NCBI RefSeq assembly: GCF_900104845.1 | Contig: NZ_FNSR01000001.1 | Location: forward strand, 992,001 to 1,056,000 | Length of the DNA: 64,000 nt | Reading direction: 5' to 3' | Source: Paraburkholderia caballeronis | GTDB taxonomy: Bacteria > Pseudomonadota > Gammaproteobacteria > Burkholderiales > Burkholderiaceae | Part shown: positions 1 through 10,555 of the stretch, one piece after another | Layout: every line of letters starts with the position of its first letter | Position numbering within the stretch: position 1 is the stretch's first letter | The notes under the pieces: generated by a model | What the model was told of the DNA's origin: nothing | Database searches by the model: none | The model's input: the letters and a program-made list of their open reading frames with translations, nothing else | Program-made: the position numbers and the translations under genes

Positions 1-1048
1 GGACGAGGCGCTCGCGCAATACTTCGCGACCGCGCAGGCGCGCAAGGCGGCGGAAATCTCGCTGGTGTCGCAGGTCGCCGACCAGTATCTGACGATGCTG
101 GCCGACGACGACCTGCTGACGGTCACGCGCGACACGCTGAAGACCGCGCAGGAGTCGTACAACATCACGAAGCTGCAGTTCGACAACGGCACCGGCAGCG
201 AACTCGATCTGCGCCAGGCGCAGACCGTGGTCGAGACCGCGCAGGCGAACCTGCAGGCGCAGGAACGCGCGCGCGCGCAGGCGGAGAACGCGCTCGTGCT
301 GCTGATCGGCGAACCGCTGCCGGCGGATCTGCCGGCGGGACAAAAGCTCGATTCGCAGGATCTGCTGACGGACGTGCCGGCGGGCTTGCCGTCCGATCTG
401 CTGACGCGCCGTCCGGACGTGATGGAAGCCGAACAGACGCTGCTCGCGGCGAACGCGAACATCGGCGCGGCGCGCGCGGCGTTTTTCCCGCAGATCTCGC
501 TGACCGGCGCGTTCGGCACCGCCAGCCCGACGCTCGGCGGCCTCTTCAAGGCCGGCACCGCCGCGTGGAGTTTCGCGCCGCAGATCGCGCTGCCGATCTT
601 CGAGGGCGGCCAGAACATCGCGAACCTCGATCTCGCGCACGTGCAGAAGCGCATCGAGATCGCGAACTACGAGAAGGCGATCCAGTCGGCGTTCCGCGAA
701 GTGGCGGACGGGCTTGCCGCGCGCGGCACGTACGACCAGCAGATCGCGGCGCTGGAGCGCAACACCTTCGCGAATCAGCGTCGGCTCGACCTGTCGGACC
801 TGCGTTACCGCAACGGCGTGGACAGCTATCTGTCGGTGCTGACCGCGCAGACGGACCTGTACGCGGCGCAGCAGGAGTTGATCTCGGCGCGGCTCGCGCG
901 GCTGTCGAACCTCGTCGACCTGTATCGCGCGCTCGGCGGCGGGTGGATCGAGCACGCGGGCGACACGCCGCGTCCGGCCGACGCGCCGGTCGATTACGGC
1001 GCGGCGAGCGCACCGGTCGCGGCTTCGGCGCCGGCATCGGCGGGCTGA
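1..1048 (+). CDS. Outer-membrane efflux channel (OprM/NodT family), 3' part
   Basis: The reading frame is open from the left edge (first full codon at base 2), so the N-terminus, including any lipoprotein signal, lies outside the window. The visible ~348 residues form the C-terminal two thirds of an outer-membrane factor: long coiled-coil helices with the internal duplication of the family, the motif LLTRRPDVMEAEQTLLAANA, then AAFFPQISLTGAFG and the LPIFEGGQN turn. These proteins trimerise into a channel-tunnel that takes substrates from an RND, MFS or ABC pump through a periplasmic adaptor. The protein ends in an Ala/Pro-rich tail, which is ordinary for Burkholderia homologues. Pump and adaptor genes would be expected upstream. 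Family assignment is firm; the substrate is unknown. Confidence 0.92.
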   Translation, partial: DEALAQYFATAQARKAAEISLVSQVADQYLTMLADDDLLTVTRDTLKTAQESYNITKLQFDNGTGSELDLRQAQTVVETAQANLQAQERARAQAENALVLLIGEPLPADLPAGQKLDSQDLLTDVPAGLPSDLLTRRPDVMEAEQTLLAANANIGAARAAFFPQISLTGAFGTASPTLGGLFKAGTAAWSFAPQIALPIFEGGQNIANLDLAHVQKRIEIANYEKAIQSAFREVADGLAARGTYDQQIAALERNTFANQRRLDLSDLRYRNGVDSYLSVLTAQTDLYAAQQELISARLARLSNLVDLYRALGGGWIEHAGDTPRPADAPVDYGAASAPVAASAPASAG

Positions 1049-1093
1049 TCGACGCGACGCGGCTGTCGGCCGTTACGGCGGCATCGCAAGCGG

Positions 1094-1124
1094 AAAGCGC
1101 CACGGGAGACCGTGGCGCTTTTTT
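1094..1124 (+). terminator. Intrinsic terminator of the efflux operon
   Basis: A perfect 12-bp stem (1094-1105 with 1110-1121) closes a GAGA loop and runs into TTTTTT. It lies about 45 nt after the efflux-channel stop codon. The A-run on the 5' side means it could also stop transcription arriving on the minus strand from the permease gene. Confidence 0.9.
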
Positions 1125-1215
1125 ATTGCCTGGCGTAGCGGATGGCGGATACCGTTCGCGGAGACGGGTGATGCCCAGGTGCCTGGCGCACAGCGTCCAG
1201 GCACCGACGCACGAA

Positions 1216-2661
1216 TCACCGCATCGCCGCTTGCGGCATCTCCTGACCCGCTTCGCGCGTGCCGTCGTCGCTACCGTCCGGCGCCGCATGACGTCCGTCG
1301 AAGTCGCGTCCCGCGCGGCGGATCGCCCGCCGCGCCGCGCTTTCTCGGCTCACGCCGTTGAACACGAGGTTCAGCACGACCGCCGACACCGACGCGAGCA
1401 GGATCCCGCTATGCAGCAGCGGCGACAGCGCGGCGGGCAGCCTCGCGAAGAAAGGCGGCGACACGACCGGCACGAGCCCGAGGCCGATACTCACCGCGAC
1501 GATGAACAGGTTGTGCTGGTTTTTCACGAAGTCGACCTTCGCGAGCACCTTGATCCCGCTCGCGGCGACCATCCCGAACATCACGATGCCCGCGCCGCCG
1601 AGCACGAACGGCGGCACCGACGCGACCGTCTGCGCCATCTTCGGAAAGAGCCCGAGCGCGACGAGGAGCGCGCCGCCGGTCGCGCACACGTAGCGGCTTT
1701 TCACGCCGGTCACGCCGATCAGCCCGACGTTCTGCGAGAACGACGTGTGCGGGAACGAATTGAACACGCCGCCGATCAGCGTGCCGAGCCCGTCGACGCG
1801 CAGCCCGCGCACGAGCGCGCGCTGGTCGACCGGACGCTCGACCATGTCGCCGACCGCGAGGAACATGCCGGTCGATTCGATGAACGTGACGAACATCACG
1901 GTGACCATCGTCGCGATCGCGAGCGGATCGAAGTGCGGCATCCCGAAGTGGAACGGCATCACGAAACCGACCCACGGCGCGGCGGTCACGCCGTCGAGGT
2001 TCACGCGCCCGAGCGCGAGCGCGGCCGCGAAACCCGCGACGATGCCGAGCAGCACCGAGATGTTCGCGACGAAACCGCGCCCGAAGCGGTTGATCAGCAG
2101 GATCAGCGCGAGCACCGCGAGCGACAGCCCGAGGTAGACCGGGTTGCCGTAGTCCGGATTGCCGACGCCGCCGGCCGCCCAGTTGATGCCGACCTGCATC
2201 AGCGACAGCCCGATCACCGCGATCACGGTGCCGACGACGACCGGCGGAAAGAAGCGCAGCAGCTTGCCGATCATCGGCGCGAGCACGATGCCGATCGCGC
2301 CGGCCGCGATCGTCGCGCCGAACACGTCGAGCAGGCCGAGCGACGGATTCGTGCCGATCGCGATCATCGGCCCGACTGCCGCGAACGTGCAGCCCATGAT
2401 GACCGGCAGGCGGATGCCGAAGATCCACACGCCGAGCGTCTGGATCAGCGTCGCGATTCCGCACGAGAACAGGTCCGCGCTGATCAGGAACGCGACCTGA
2501 TCCTTCGGCAGCTTCAGCGCGCCGCCGACGATCAGCGGCACCGCGACCGCGCCCGCGTACATCACCAGCACGTGCTGGACGCCGAGCGTCAGCAGTTGCC
2601 CGGCCGGCAGCCGGGCGTCGCACGGGTGGACCGCATGGGTATCGTTGCCCGTCGTTTGCAT
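1216..2661 (-). CDS. NCS2-family nucleobase:cation symporter (uric acid/xanthine permease type)
   Basis: This 481-residue polytopic inner-membrane protein has about 12-14 hydrophobic helices. The NCS2 (nucleobase-ascorbate transporter) signature is clear: QNVGLIGVTGVKSRYV starts at Q310, and the conserved acidic residue of helix 8 is E262 in FIESTGMF. In characterised relatives these Glu and Gln positions bind the purine. Sequence class suggests import of uric acid or xanthine with protons; the exact purine cannot be read from sequence. The C-terminal ~35 residues are hydrophilic and Asp/Arg-rich, probably cytoplasmic. The start is supported by CGGAGG six bases upstream. The gene faces the efflux operon and is separated by about 490 bp from the divergent kinase, so it is probably monocistronic. 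Confidence 0.9.
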   Translation of the reverse strand: MQTTGNDTHAVHPCDARLPAGQLLTLGVQHVLVMYAGAVAVPLIVGGALKLPKDQVAFLISADLFSCGIATLIQTLGVWIFGIRLPVIMGCTFAAVGPMIAIGTNPSLGLLDVFGATIAAGAIGIVLAPMIGKLLRFFPPVVVGTVIAVIGLSLMQVGINWAAGGVGNPDYGNPVYLGLSLAVLALILLINRFGRGFVANISVLLGIVAGFAAALALGRVNLDGVTAAPWVGFVMPFHFGMPHFDPLAIATMVTVMFVTFIESTGMFLAVGDMVERPVDQRALVRGLRVDGLGTLIGGVFNSFPHTSFSQNVGLIGVTGVKSRYVCATGGALLVALGLFPKMAQTVASVPPFVLGGAGIVMFGMVAASGIKVLAKVDFVKNQHNLFIVAVSIGLGLVPVVSPPFFARLPAALSPLLHSGILLASVSAVVLNLVFNGVSRESAARRAIRRAGRDFDGRHAAPDGSDDGTREAGQEMPQAAMR

Positions 2662-3153
2662 GTCGTCAGCCTCCGGTCGTTCGCGTCAGAAAGTGAGGTC
2701 CAAGGTAGGCCGGACGAAAATGCGCAACAAGACCGCTGGGGCCTATTCCATGGTTTCCGGGGGCGATATGCGAACGCGCCGGCCGGTGCGTCGTCGCGCA
2801 TCGTGGCGATGCGAAGCGGGTGGTCAGGCGCGCTGTATCCGGTCGGGGCAGAGGCGCATACGGATTGCCCGCGAGGGGGAGCGGGGGCCTGCTGCCAGGC
2901 AGTCGGCGCGAGGTGCGAGCCGTCTGGGCGACGCGCGACGGCGTTAGCGTGCGGGGCGTCGCGGTCGTTTTCTTCGCGTATCGCAGCGTTTATGGTGTGT
3001 ATGCCGCGTCGCGCATGCGGTCATTTTTGCGTGCCGTTGCAACTGGCCGGGTTAACCCGCGAATGCCTGCGGTTGGCGCGTCACCGCCCTGCGATGTCAC
3101 GTTATGCGTAGACGCCGGTATGATGCCGTTTTCATCCGCCACCGACGTCGTTC
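2662..3153. other. Intergenic region between permease and FGGY kinase
   Basis: This 492-bp stretch separates two divergent genes and should hold both promoters. On the plus strand a -10-like TATGAT sits at 3119-3124, 30 nt before the kinase start. On the minus strand the permease Shine-Dalgarno lies just before its ATG, and a weak TTGTTG-N17-TACCTT pair can be drawn upstream. I see no convincing small gene, repeat or structured RNA here. Confidence 0.5.
3119..3124 (+). promoter_or_regulatory. Candidate -10 element for the FGGY kinase gene
   Basis: TATGAT matches five of six positions of the sigma-70 -10 consensus. It lies 30 nt before the ATG at 3154. No good -35 hexamer is present at 16-18 bp spacing, so an activator may be needed. 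Confidence 0.4.
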
Positions 3154-5729
<2,576 letters not shown>

Positions 5730-5757
5730 CCCGCCCGAACCGAAACGGAGGCGCACG

Positions 5758-6603
5758 ATGCTGGAGATAGTCGAGGAGCACGCGTGTTTTGGCGGCGTGC
5801 AGCGGATCTACCGTCACGAGTCGAAGACGATCGGTTTGCCGATGCGGTTCTCGGTGTTCCTGCCGCCGCAAGCGGACGAGGGCCGCGTGCCGGGGCTGTT
5901 CTACCTCGCGGGGCTGACCTGCACCGAGGAGACGTTCCCGATCAAGGCGGGCGCGCAGCGTTACGCCGCGCAGCACGGCCTCGCGCTGATCGCGCCGGAC
6001 ACGAGCCCGCGCGGCGCGGGCGTGCCAGGCGAGACGGATGCGTGGGACTTCGGCGTCGGCGCGGGTTTCTACGTCGATGCGACGCGCGCGCCGTGGTCGA
6101 CGCACTACCGGATGTACTCGTACGTGCGCGACGAACTGCGCGACGCGGTGACGTCGAACCTGCCGGTGGACGGCGACCGGCTCGGCATCTTCGGGCATTC
6201 GATGGGCGGACATGGCGCGTTGACGCTCGCGCTGCGCAATCCCGACGTGTATCGCTCGGTGTCGGCGTTCGCGCCGATCGCCGCGCCGACGCGCTGTCCG
6301 TGGGGGGAGAAGGCGTTTTCGGGTTATCTCGGCGACGATCGCGAAGCGTGGAAGCAGTACGACGCGAGCGAACTGGTCGTGAACGCGTCGCGCCGGTTCG
6401 ACGAGGGCATCCTCGTCGATCAGGGGCTTGCGGACCAGTTCCTGGCGAACCAGCTGAACCCGGACGTGTTCGAGGCCGCGTGCCGCGCGGCGGGGCAGCC
6501 GCTGACGCTGCGCCGTCACGACGGTTACGACCACGGCTACTTCTTCATCCAGACGTTCGTCGGGGATCACATCGCGCATCACGCGCGGGTGTTGTCGAAG
6601 TAG
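5758..6603 (+). CDS. fghA: S-formylglutathione hydrolase
   Basis: This 281-residue alpha/beta-hydrolase of the esterase D family cleaves S-formylglutathione to formate and glutathione, completing the pathway begun by FrmA. The nucleophile elbow is GHSMGGHGALT, the catalytic His lies in YDHGYFFIQTF, and the family signature LAGLTCTEETFPIKAG is intact. Length equals the usual 276-285 residues. Translation starts at the ATG preceded by GGAGG. It is the last gene of the frmA unit; a strong bidirectional hairpin follows. Confidence 0.97.
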   Translation: MLEIVEEHACFGGVQRIYRHESKTIGLPMRFSVFLPPQADEGRVPGLFYLAGLTCTEETFPIKAGAQRYAAQHGLALIAPDTSPRGAGVPGETDAWDFGVGAGFYVDATRAPWSTHYRMYSYVRDELRDAVTSNLPVDGDRLGIFGHSMGGHGALTLALRNPDVYRSVSAFAPIAAPTRCPWGEKAFSGYLGDDREAWKQYDASELVVNASRRFDEGILVDQGLADQFLANQLNPDVFEAACRAAGQPLTLRRHDGYDHGYFFIQTFVGDHIAHHARVLSK

Positions 6604-6634
6604 CGACGTAGCGGAGCGGTTCCGCTTCAAAAGC

Positions 6635-6671
6635 AAAAGGCGTTGCGTGAACCCCGCGCAACGCCTTTTTT
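6635..6671. terminator. Bidirectional terminator between fghA and znuB
   Basis: A 13-bp stem (AAAAGGCGTTGCG, 6635-6647, with its complement 6657-6669) has A-runs and T-runs on both flanks. It can terminate both the rightward fghA transcript and the leftward znu transcript. Confidence 0.92.
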
Positions 6672-6702
6672 ATCGGCTTGACCGGTCGAGCGGGGCGCCC
6701 GC

Positions 6703-7485
6703 CTATCTCCGCCCGATCAGGCTCGCGCCATACACGAGCGCCGCGAGCGCGGTGATCCAGAAGCTCGTCGGCCAGTCGGTGTAGTACGCGAGCGTCACGC
6801 CGAGCCACGCCTGCGCAAGCGCGAGCGCGGCGGCGAGCACGAGCCCGGCCGACAGGCGCGTCGTCAGGTTCTGCGCGGCGGCGGCCGGGCCGACCATCAG
6901 CGTGAACACGAGCAGCACGCCGACGATCTGCGTGCACGCGGCGACCGCCAGCGCGGCGATCGCGAGGAACAGCACCGACACGAGCCGCAGCGACACGCCT
7001 TTCGCTTCCGCGAGTTCCGGCTGTAGCGACGCGAACAGCAGCGGCCGCATGATCGCCGCGAGCGCCGCGAGGCTCGCGACCGCGAGCGCGGCGAGCACGC
7101 CGAGCGTATCGCGGCTCACGCCGAGCACGTTGCCGAACAGCAGCGCGGTCACCTGCGTTGCATACGACGTGAAGAAATGCAGGAACAGCAGCCCGAAGCC
7201 GAGCGCGAGCGACAGCGTCACGCCGATCGCGACGTCGCGGCCCGCGAGCTTCTCGCCGAGCGCGCCCATCGACACGCCGGCCATGAGCGTGAAGCCGACC
7301 ATCCCCCAGATCGGCGAGATGCCGATCAGCACCGCGCCGGTCGCGCCGGTGAAGCCGACGTGCGACAGCGCATGGCCGGCGAACGTCTGTCCGCGCAGCA
7401 CGAGGAAATAACCGACGATGCCCGCGAGCACCGCGACGATGCCCGACGCCGCGAAGGCGTTCACCATGAAATCGTATTCAAGCAT
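6703..7485 (-). CDS. znuB: Zinc/manganese ABC transporter, membrane permease
   Basis: This 260-residue ABC-3 family permease has about eight transmembrane helices. The conserved GHALSHVGFTGA segment follows helix 2, and QIVGVLLVFTLMVGPAA sits near the end. It forms the inner-membrane channel of the importer with ZnuC and ZnuA. The chosen start is the ATG giving MLEYDFMVNAF, which overlaps the znuC stop by 8 bp and so suggests translational coupling. An upstream in-frame ATG would add a His/Thr-rich extension that only reflects the znuC tail in another frame. It is the last gene of znuA-znuC-znuB. Confidence 0.94.
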   Translation of the reverse strand: MLEYDFMVNAFAASGIVAVLAGIVGYFLVLRGQTFAGHALSHVGFTGATGAVLIGISPIWGMVGFTLMAGVSMGALGEKLAGRDVAIGVTLSLALGFGLLFLHFFTSYATQVTALLFGNVLGVSRDTLGVLAALAVASLAALAAIMRPLLFASLQPELAEAKGVSLRLVSVLFLAIAALAVAACTQIVGVLLVFTLMVGPAAAAQNLTTRLSAGLVLAAALALAQAWLGVTLAYYTDWPTSFWITALAALVYGASLIGRR

Positions 7486-8440
7486 CGTGCGTGTGGCCGT
7501 GTCCGTGTGCATTGCCGCCGCGCGGCGCGTGGCCGTGCGTGTGATCGTGCCCGTGGGCATGATCGTGTTCATGTTCGTGGTCGTGTTTCTCGATCTCGAC
7601 GCCGCCGGACATCACGAAGATGCGGCCGTTCACGCGCATCACGTCGATCGGCGCGCCGTACAGCCGCGACAGCACCGGCGACGTGATCACCTCGTCGACG
7701 CCGCCGAGCGCGGCGACGCCGTTGCCGAGGTACAGCACGCGGTCGAGCGCGTTCAGCAGCGGATTCAGCTCGTGCGCGGAGAACAGCACCGCAATGCCGA
7801 GTTCGCGCTGCACGCGCCGCACCAGTTCGACGACGCCGCGCTGGTGGTTCGGATCAAGGGAGATCAGCGGCTCGTCGAGCAGCAGCAGCTTCGGGTCGCC
7901 GAGCAGGCATTGCGCGAGCAGCAGGCGCTGGCGCTCGCCGCCCGACAGCTCGGACAGCGGGCGGTCCGCGAGCGCCCTCGCGCCGACCAGGTCGAGCACG
8001 CGCGCGACGTCCTGGCGGACCGCGTCGTTCGCGAGCGGCAGGCCCCAGCGATGGCCGTCGGCGGCCATCGCAACGAAGTCGCGGCCGCGCACGCGGCGGC
8101 TCGCGAGCGCGGTGCGGATCTGCGGCATGTAGCCGATCGCCGGGTTGCCGCGCACGACCGGCTCGCCGAGCACGCGGATCGCCCCCTGCGCGGCCGGCAC
8201 GAGGCCGAGCACCGCGCGCATCAGCGTGGTCTTGCCCGCGCCGTTCGGCCCGAGCACGCCGATGAATTCGCCCTGGTTCACCGCGAGGTTCGCGTCGCGC
8301 AGGATCGTGCGTTCGCCGAGCGCGAGCGTGACGCCGGCGAGCGTCAGCACCGGCGTCTGCGCGTGACGGCGCGGCGAGGCATTCCCGGTGGCGTGCTGTC
8401 GATCCGGATGGCCGGAGGCTGTCGAGCCAGCCGCTGTCAT
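7478..8440 (-). CDS. znuC: Zinc/manganese ABC transporter ATPase with His-rich tail
   Basis: This 320-residue ABC ATPase powers metal import through ZnuB. Walker A is GPNGAGKTT, the signature is LSGGERQRLLLAQ and Walker B is LLLLDEP with the downstream SAHELN switch. The core (roughly residues 30-265) is a normal ZnuC. The last 35 residues are unusual: they alternate His with Asp, Glu, Gly, Ala or Thr and contain 14 histidines, a likely zinc-binding or metal-sensing tail. The ATG is preceded by AAGGAAAC, and the gene begins 11 bp after znuA. An N-terminal extension of about 25 polar residues precedes the ABC domain. Confidence 0.95.
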   Translation of the reverse strand: MTAAGSTASGHPDRQHATGNASPRRHAQTPVLTLAGVTLALGERTILRDANLAVNQGEFIGVLGPNGAGKTTLMRAVLGLVPAAQGAIRVLGEPVVRGNPAIGYMPQIRTALASRRVRGRDFVAMAADGHRWGLPLANDAVRQDVARVLDLVGARALADRPLSELSGGERQRLLLAQCLLGDPKLLLLDEPLISLDPNHQRGVVELVRRVQRELGIAVLFSAHELNPLLNALDRVLYLGNGVAALGGVDEVITSPVLSRLYGAPIDVMRVNGRIFVMSGGVEIEKHDHEHEHDHAHGHDHTHGHAPRGGNAHGHGHTHDA

Positions 8441-8451
8441 GAAGTGTTTCC

Positions 8452-9390
8452 TTATTGATTCGTTGCCGCGCCGCTCGCCGCCAGCGCGTGGTCCAGCGCG
8501 TCGAGCTGCGTCAGCATCCATTGCTGGAAGCGGGTGTTCTCCGGTTCCGTTTCGGTGACGCTCATCGTCGGCACCTTCGACTGCTTCGCGAGGCCGAGCA
8601 TCCGGCGCGTCAGCGCCTCGGTCGCCTGGCTGTTGTAGATCAGCACGCGCACGCGCCGCTCGCGCAGGTCGCGTTCGAACGCGGCGATGTCCGACGGGCT
8701 CGCTTCGGTGTCGTTCATCGTCGCGAGCTGGAACCGCAGGTTGCGCATGTCGAGGCCGATCGCGTCGGCCATGTAGCCGAACACCGGCTCGGTGGCCGTC
8801 ACCGGGGCGCCATGATAGCGCGAGCGCAGCGCGGCGACCTTCGCGTCGATCGGTTGCAGCGACGCGATGAACGTCGCAAGGTTCGCATCGTACACGCTCT
8901 TGTGCGCGGGGTCCGCCGCGGCGAGCGCCGCGCCGACCGCGCGCGCGACCGCCGGCATCGTGTCCGGTTCGTACCACAGGTGCGGATTGTCGCCGGCCTT
9001 CTTGCCGACGAGGTTCGCCGCGACGATCGTCGTGCGGCCGGTTGCCTGGCTCGCGCCGAGCAGCTTCTCCATCCACGGGTCGTAGTCCGCGCCGTTGTAC
9101 ACGACGATGCGCGCGTGCTGAAGCGCGCGCGCGGTCTTCGGGCTCGCCTCGAACAGGTGCGGGTCCTGGTCCGGGTTGCTGAGGATGCTGGTCACGGCGA
9201 CGTGCGAGCCGCCGATCTGCTTCACGACGTCGCCGTAGAAGTTCTCGGCCGCGACGACCGGCACCGGCGCGTCCTGCGCGCGCGCGGCGGTCGAGAAGCC
9301 GAAGGCGGCGGTGGTTGCGACGGCCAGGGCGGCGGCGAGCCGGCGGGCGGCGCGGCGCAGCGGGCGCGACGCGGGAAGCAGCGTGTTCAT
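8452..9390 (-). CDS. znuA: Periplasmic zinc/manganese-binding protein of the znu transporter
   Basis: This 312-residue cluster A-I (TroA/ZnuA-type) solute-binding protein captures the metal ion in the periplasm. A signal peptide covers about residues 1-39, ending ARAQ. Metal-ligand regions are DPHLFEASPKT (His), NPHLWYEPDTM (His) and TATEPVFGYMADA. In the last one a Glu stands where classical ZnuA has a His. The His/Asp-rich loop typical of enterobacterial ZnuA is absent. It heads the operon. A GAGGA ribosome site precedes the ATG, and a Zur-like half-site lies about 90 bp upstream. The transporter class is certain; zinc versus manganese is inferred. Confidence 0.92.
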   Translation of the reverse strand: MNTLLPASRPLRRAARRLAAALAVATTAAFGFSTAARAQDAPVPVVAAENFYGDVVKQIGGSHVAVTSILSNPDQDPHLFEASPKTARALQHARIVVYNGADYDPWMEKLLGASQATGRTTIVAANLVGKKAGDNPHLWYEPDTMPAVARAVGAALAAADPAHKSVYDANLATFIASLQPIDAKVAALRSRYHGAPVTATEPVFGYMADAIGLDMRNLRFQLATMNDTEASPSDIAAFERDLRERRVRVLIYNSQATEALTRRMLGLAKQSKVPTMSVTETEPENTRFQQWMLTQLDALDHALAASGAATNQ

Positions 9391-9476
9391 CGTTTCTATC
9401 CTCGTTCGAGTAGATGGTCCGGCGGGTTCGGGCGGCCGCAGCGACGCGGCGGTCGCCCGTGCGGATTCGCGAAGGC

Positions 9477-9490
9477 GAAATGATATAACG
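9477..9490. promoter_or_regulatory. Possible Zur-box half-site upstream of znuA
   Basis: GAAATGATATAACG matches one arm of the proteobacterial Zur operator (GAAATGTTATA...), but the second arm is degenerate. Its position just upstream of znuA fits zinc repression by Zur. The match is partial. Confidence 0.4.
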
Positions 9491-9563
9491 TAGCGAAGAT
9501 TTTGGGCGAGTCGCAAGAAACCCGGCGAGCTTGCGCGCTGCACCATCGAAATCTCGTTACCCG

Positions 9564-9620
9564 CCTTGACAGGGCCGGTCGTGTATCCGATCATTCGACC
9601 ACAAATAGAGCAATTGTTCG
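9564..9620 (+). promoter_or_regulatory. Promoter and operator of the polyol transport operon
   Basis: TTGACA at 9566-9571 is followed after 17 bp by the -10-like GATCAT (9589-9594). Downstream is the near-palindrome GAGCAATTGTTC (9609-9620). The blocks CCTTGAC, CGATCATTCG and AGAGCAATTGTTC recur with identical spacing on the minus strand at 21338-21393, upstream of the D-arabinitol dehydrogenase gene. The same regulator, presumably the SorC-type protein at 17097-18107, probably binds both. Confidence 0.75.
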
Positions 9621-9686
9621 CGAGATGGGCGTTCGTTCAATCGACGCCACCCCGCGCGACGACGTGGACGAACCGGAGACGACCCC

Positions 9687-10484
9687 GTGGCCCAACACCC
9701 GGCGGCAGGACGTTTGCAGGACAAGGTGGCGCTGCTGACCGGCGCCGCGAGCGGCATCGGCGAGGCGGTCGCCCGCCGTTATCTGGACGAGGGCGCGCGC
9801 TGCGCGCTCGTCGACGTGAAGCCGGCGGACGGCATCGCGCCGCAACTGGCCGCCGCGTATCCGGGCCGCGTGCTCGCGCTTGGCGCCGACGTCACGCGCC
9901 GCGACGACATCGAGCGCATCGTCGGCACCACGGTCGAACGCTTCGGCCGCATCGACATCCTGTTCAACAACGCCGCGCTGTTCGACATGCGGCCGCTGCT
10001 CGACGAATCCTGGGATGTGTACGACCGGCTATTCTCGGTCAACGTGAAGGGGATGTTCTTCCTGATGCAGACGGCCGCGCGCCGGATGGTCGAGCAGGGC
10101 GGCGGCGGCAAGATCGTGAACATGGCGTCGCAGGCCGGGCGGCGCGGCGAGGCGCTCGTCGCGCACTATTGCGCGACCAAGGCCGCGGTGCTGAGCTATA
10201 CGCAGTCGGCCGCGCTGGCGCTCGCGCCGCACCGGATCAACGTGAACGGAATCGCACCGGGGGTCGTCGACACCCCGATGTGGGAAGAAGTCGACGCGCT
10301 GTTCGCGCGCTACGAACACCGGCCCGTCGGCGAAAAGAAGCGCCTCGTCGGCGAAGCGGTGCCGCTCGGCCGGATGGGCGTCCCCGCCGACCTGACCGGC
10401 GCCGCCGTGTTCCTCGCGTCGGCGGATGCCGACTACATCACCGCCCAGACGTTGAACGTCGACGGCGGCAACTGGATGAACTGA
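9687..10484 (+). CDS. SDR polyol dehydrogenase (sorbitol dehydrogenase-like)
   Basis: This 265-residue classical short-chain dehydrogenase has the NAD(P)-binding motif TGAASGIG near residue 19, NNAA, the active-site Ser in NMASQAG and the catalytic pair YCATK. The C-terminus LNVDGGNWMN is typical of SmoS/PolS-type sorbitol or galactitol dehydrogenases. As first gene of a polyol ABC-transport operon it should oxidise the imported hexitol or pentitol to a ketose, for example sorbitol to fructose. It is followed after 71 bp by the substrate-binding protein. The exact polyol cannot be decided from sequence. Confidence 0.88.
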   Translation: MAQHPAAGRLQDKVALLTGAASGIGEAVARRYLDEGARCALVDVKPADGIAPQLAAAYPGRVLALGADVTRRDDIERIVGTTVERFGRIDILFNNAALFDMRPLLDESWDVYDRLFSVNVKGMFFLMQTAARRMVEQGGGGKIVNMASQAGRRGEALVAHYCATKAAVLSYTQSAALALAPHRINVNGIAPGVVDTPMWEEVDALFARYEHRPVGEKKRLVGEAVPLGRMGVPADLTGAAVFLASADADYITAQTLNVDGGNWMN

Positions 10485-10555
10485 GCGCGCGCGGGGTCGC
10501 CGCGCCGGCCAGCCCACCGCCAGCACATAACGCAGCACACAACAGGAGACAAGCG

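Noticed and set aside
565..3111. Long open frame (848 codons) on the plus strand over the efflux gene end and antisense to the purine permease
   Set aside because: It is a composition artefact: Arg/His/Asp-rich, no domains, and it lies antisense to a permease with clear NCS2 motifs.
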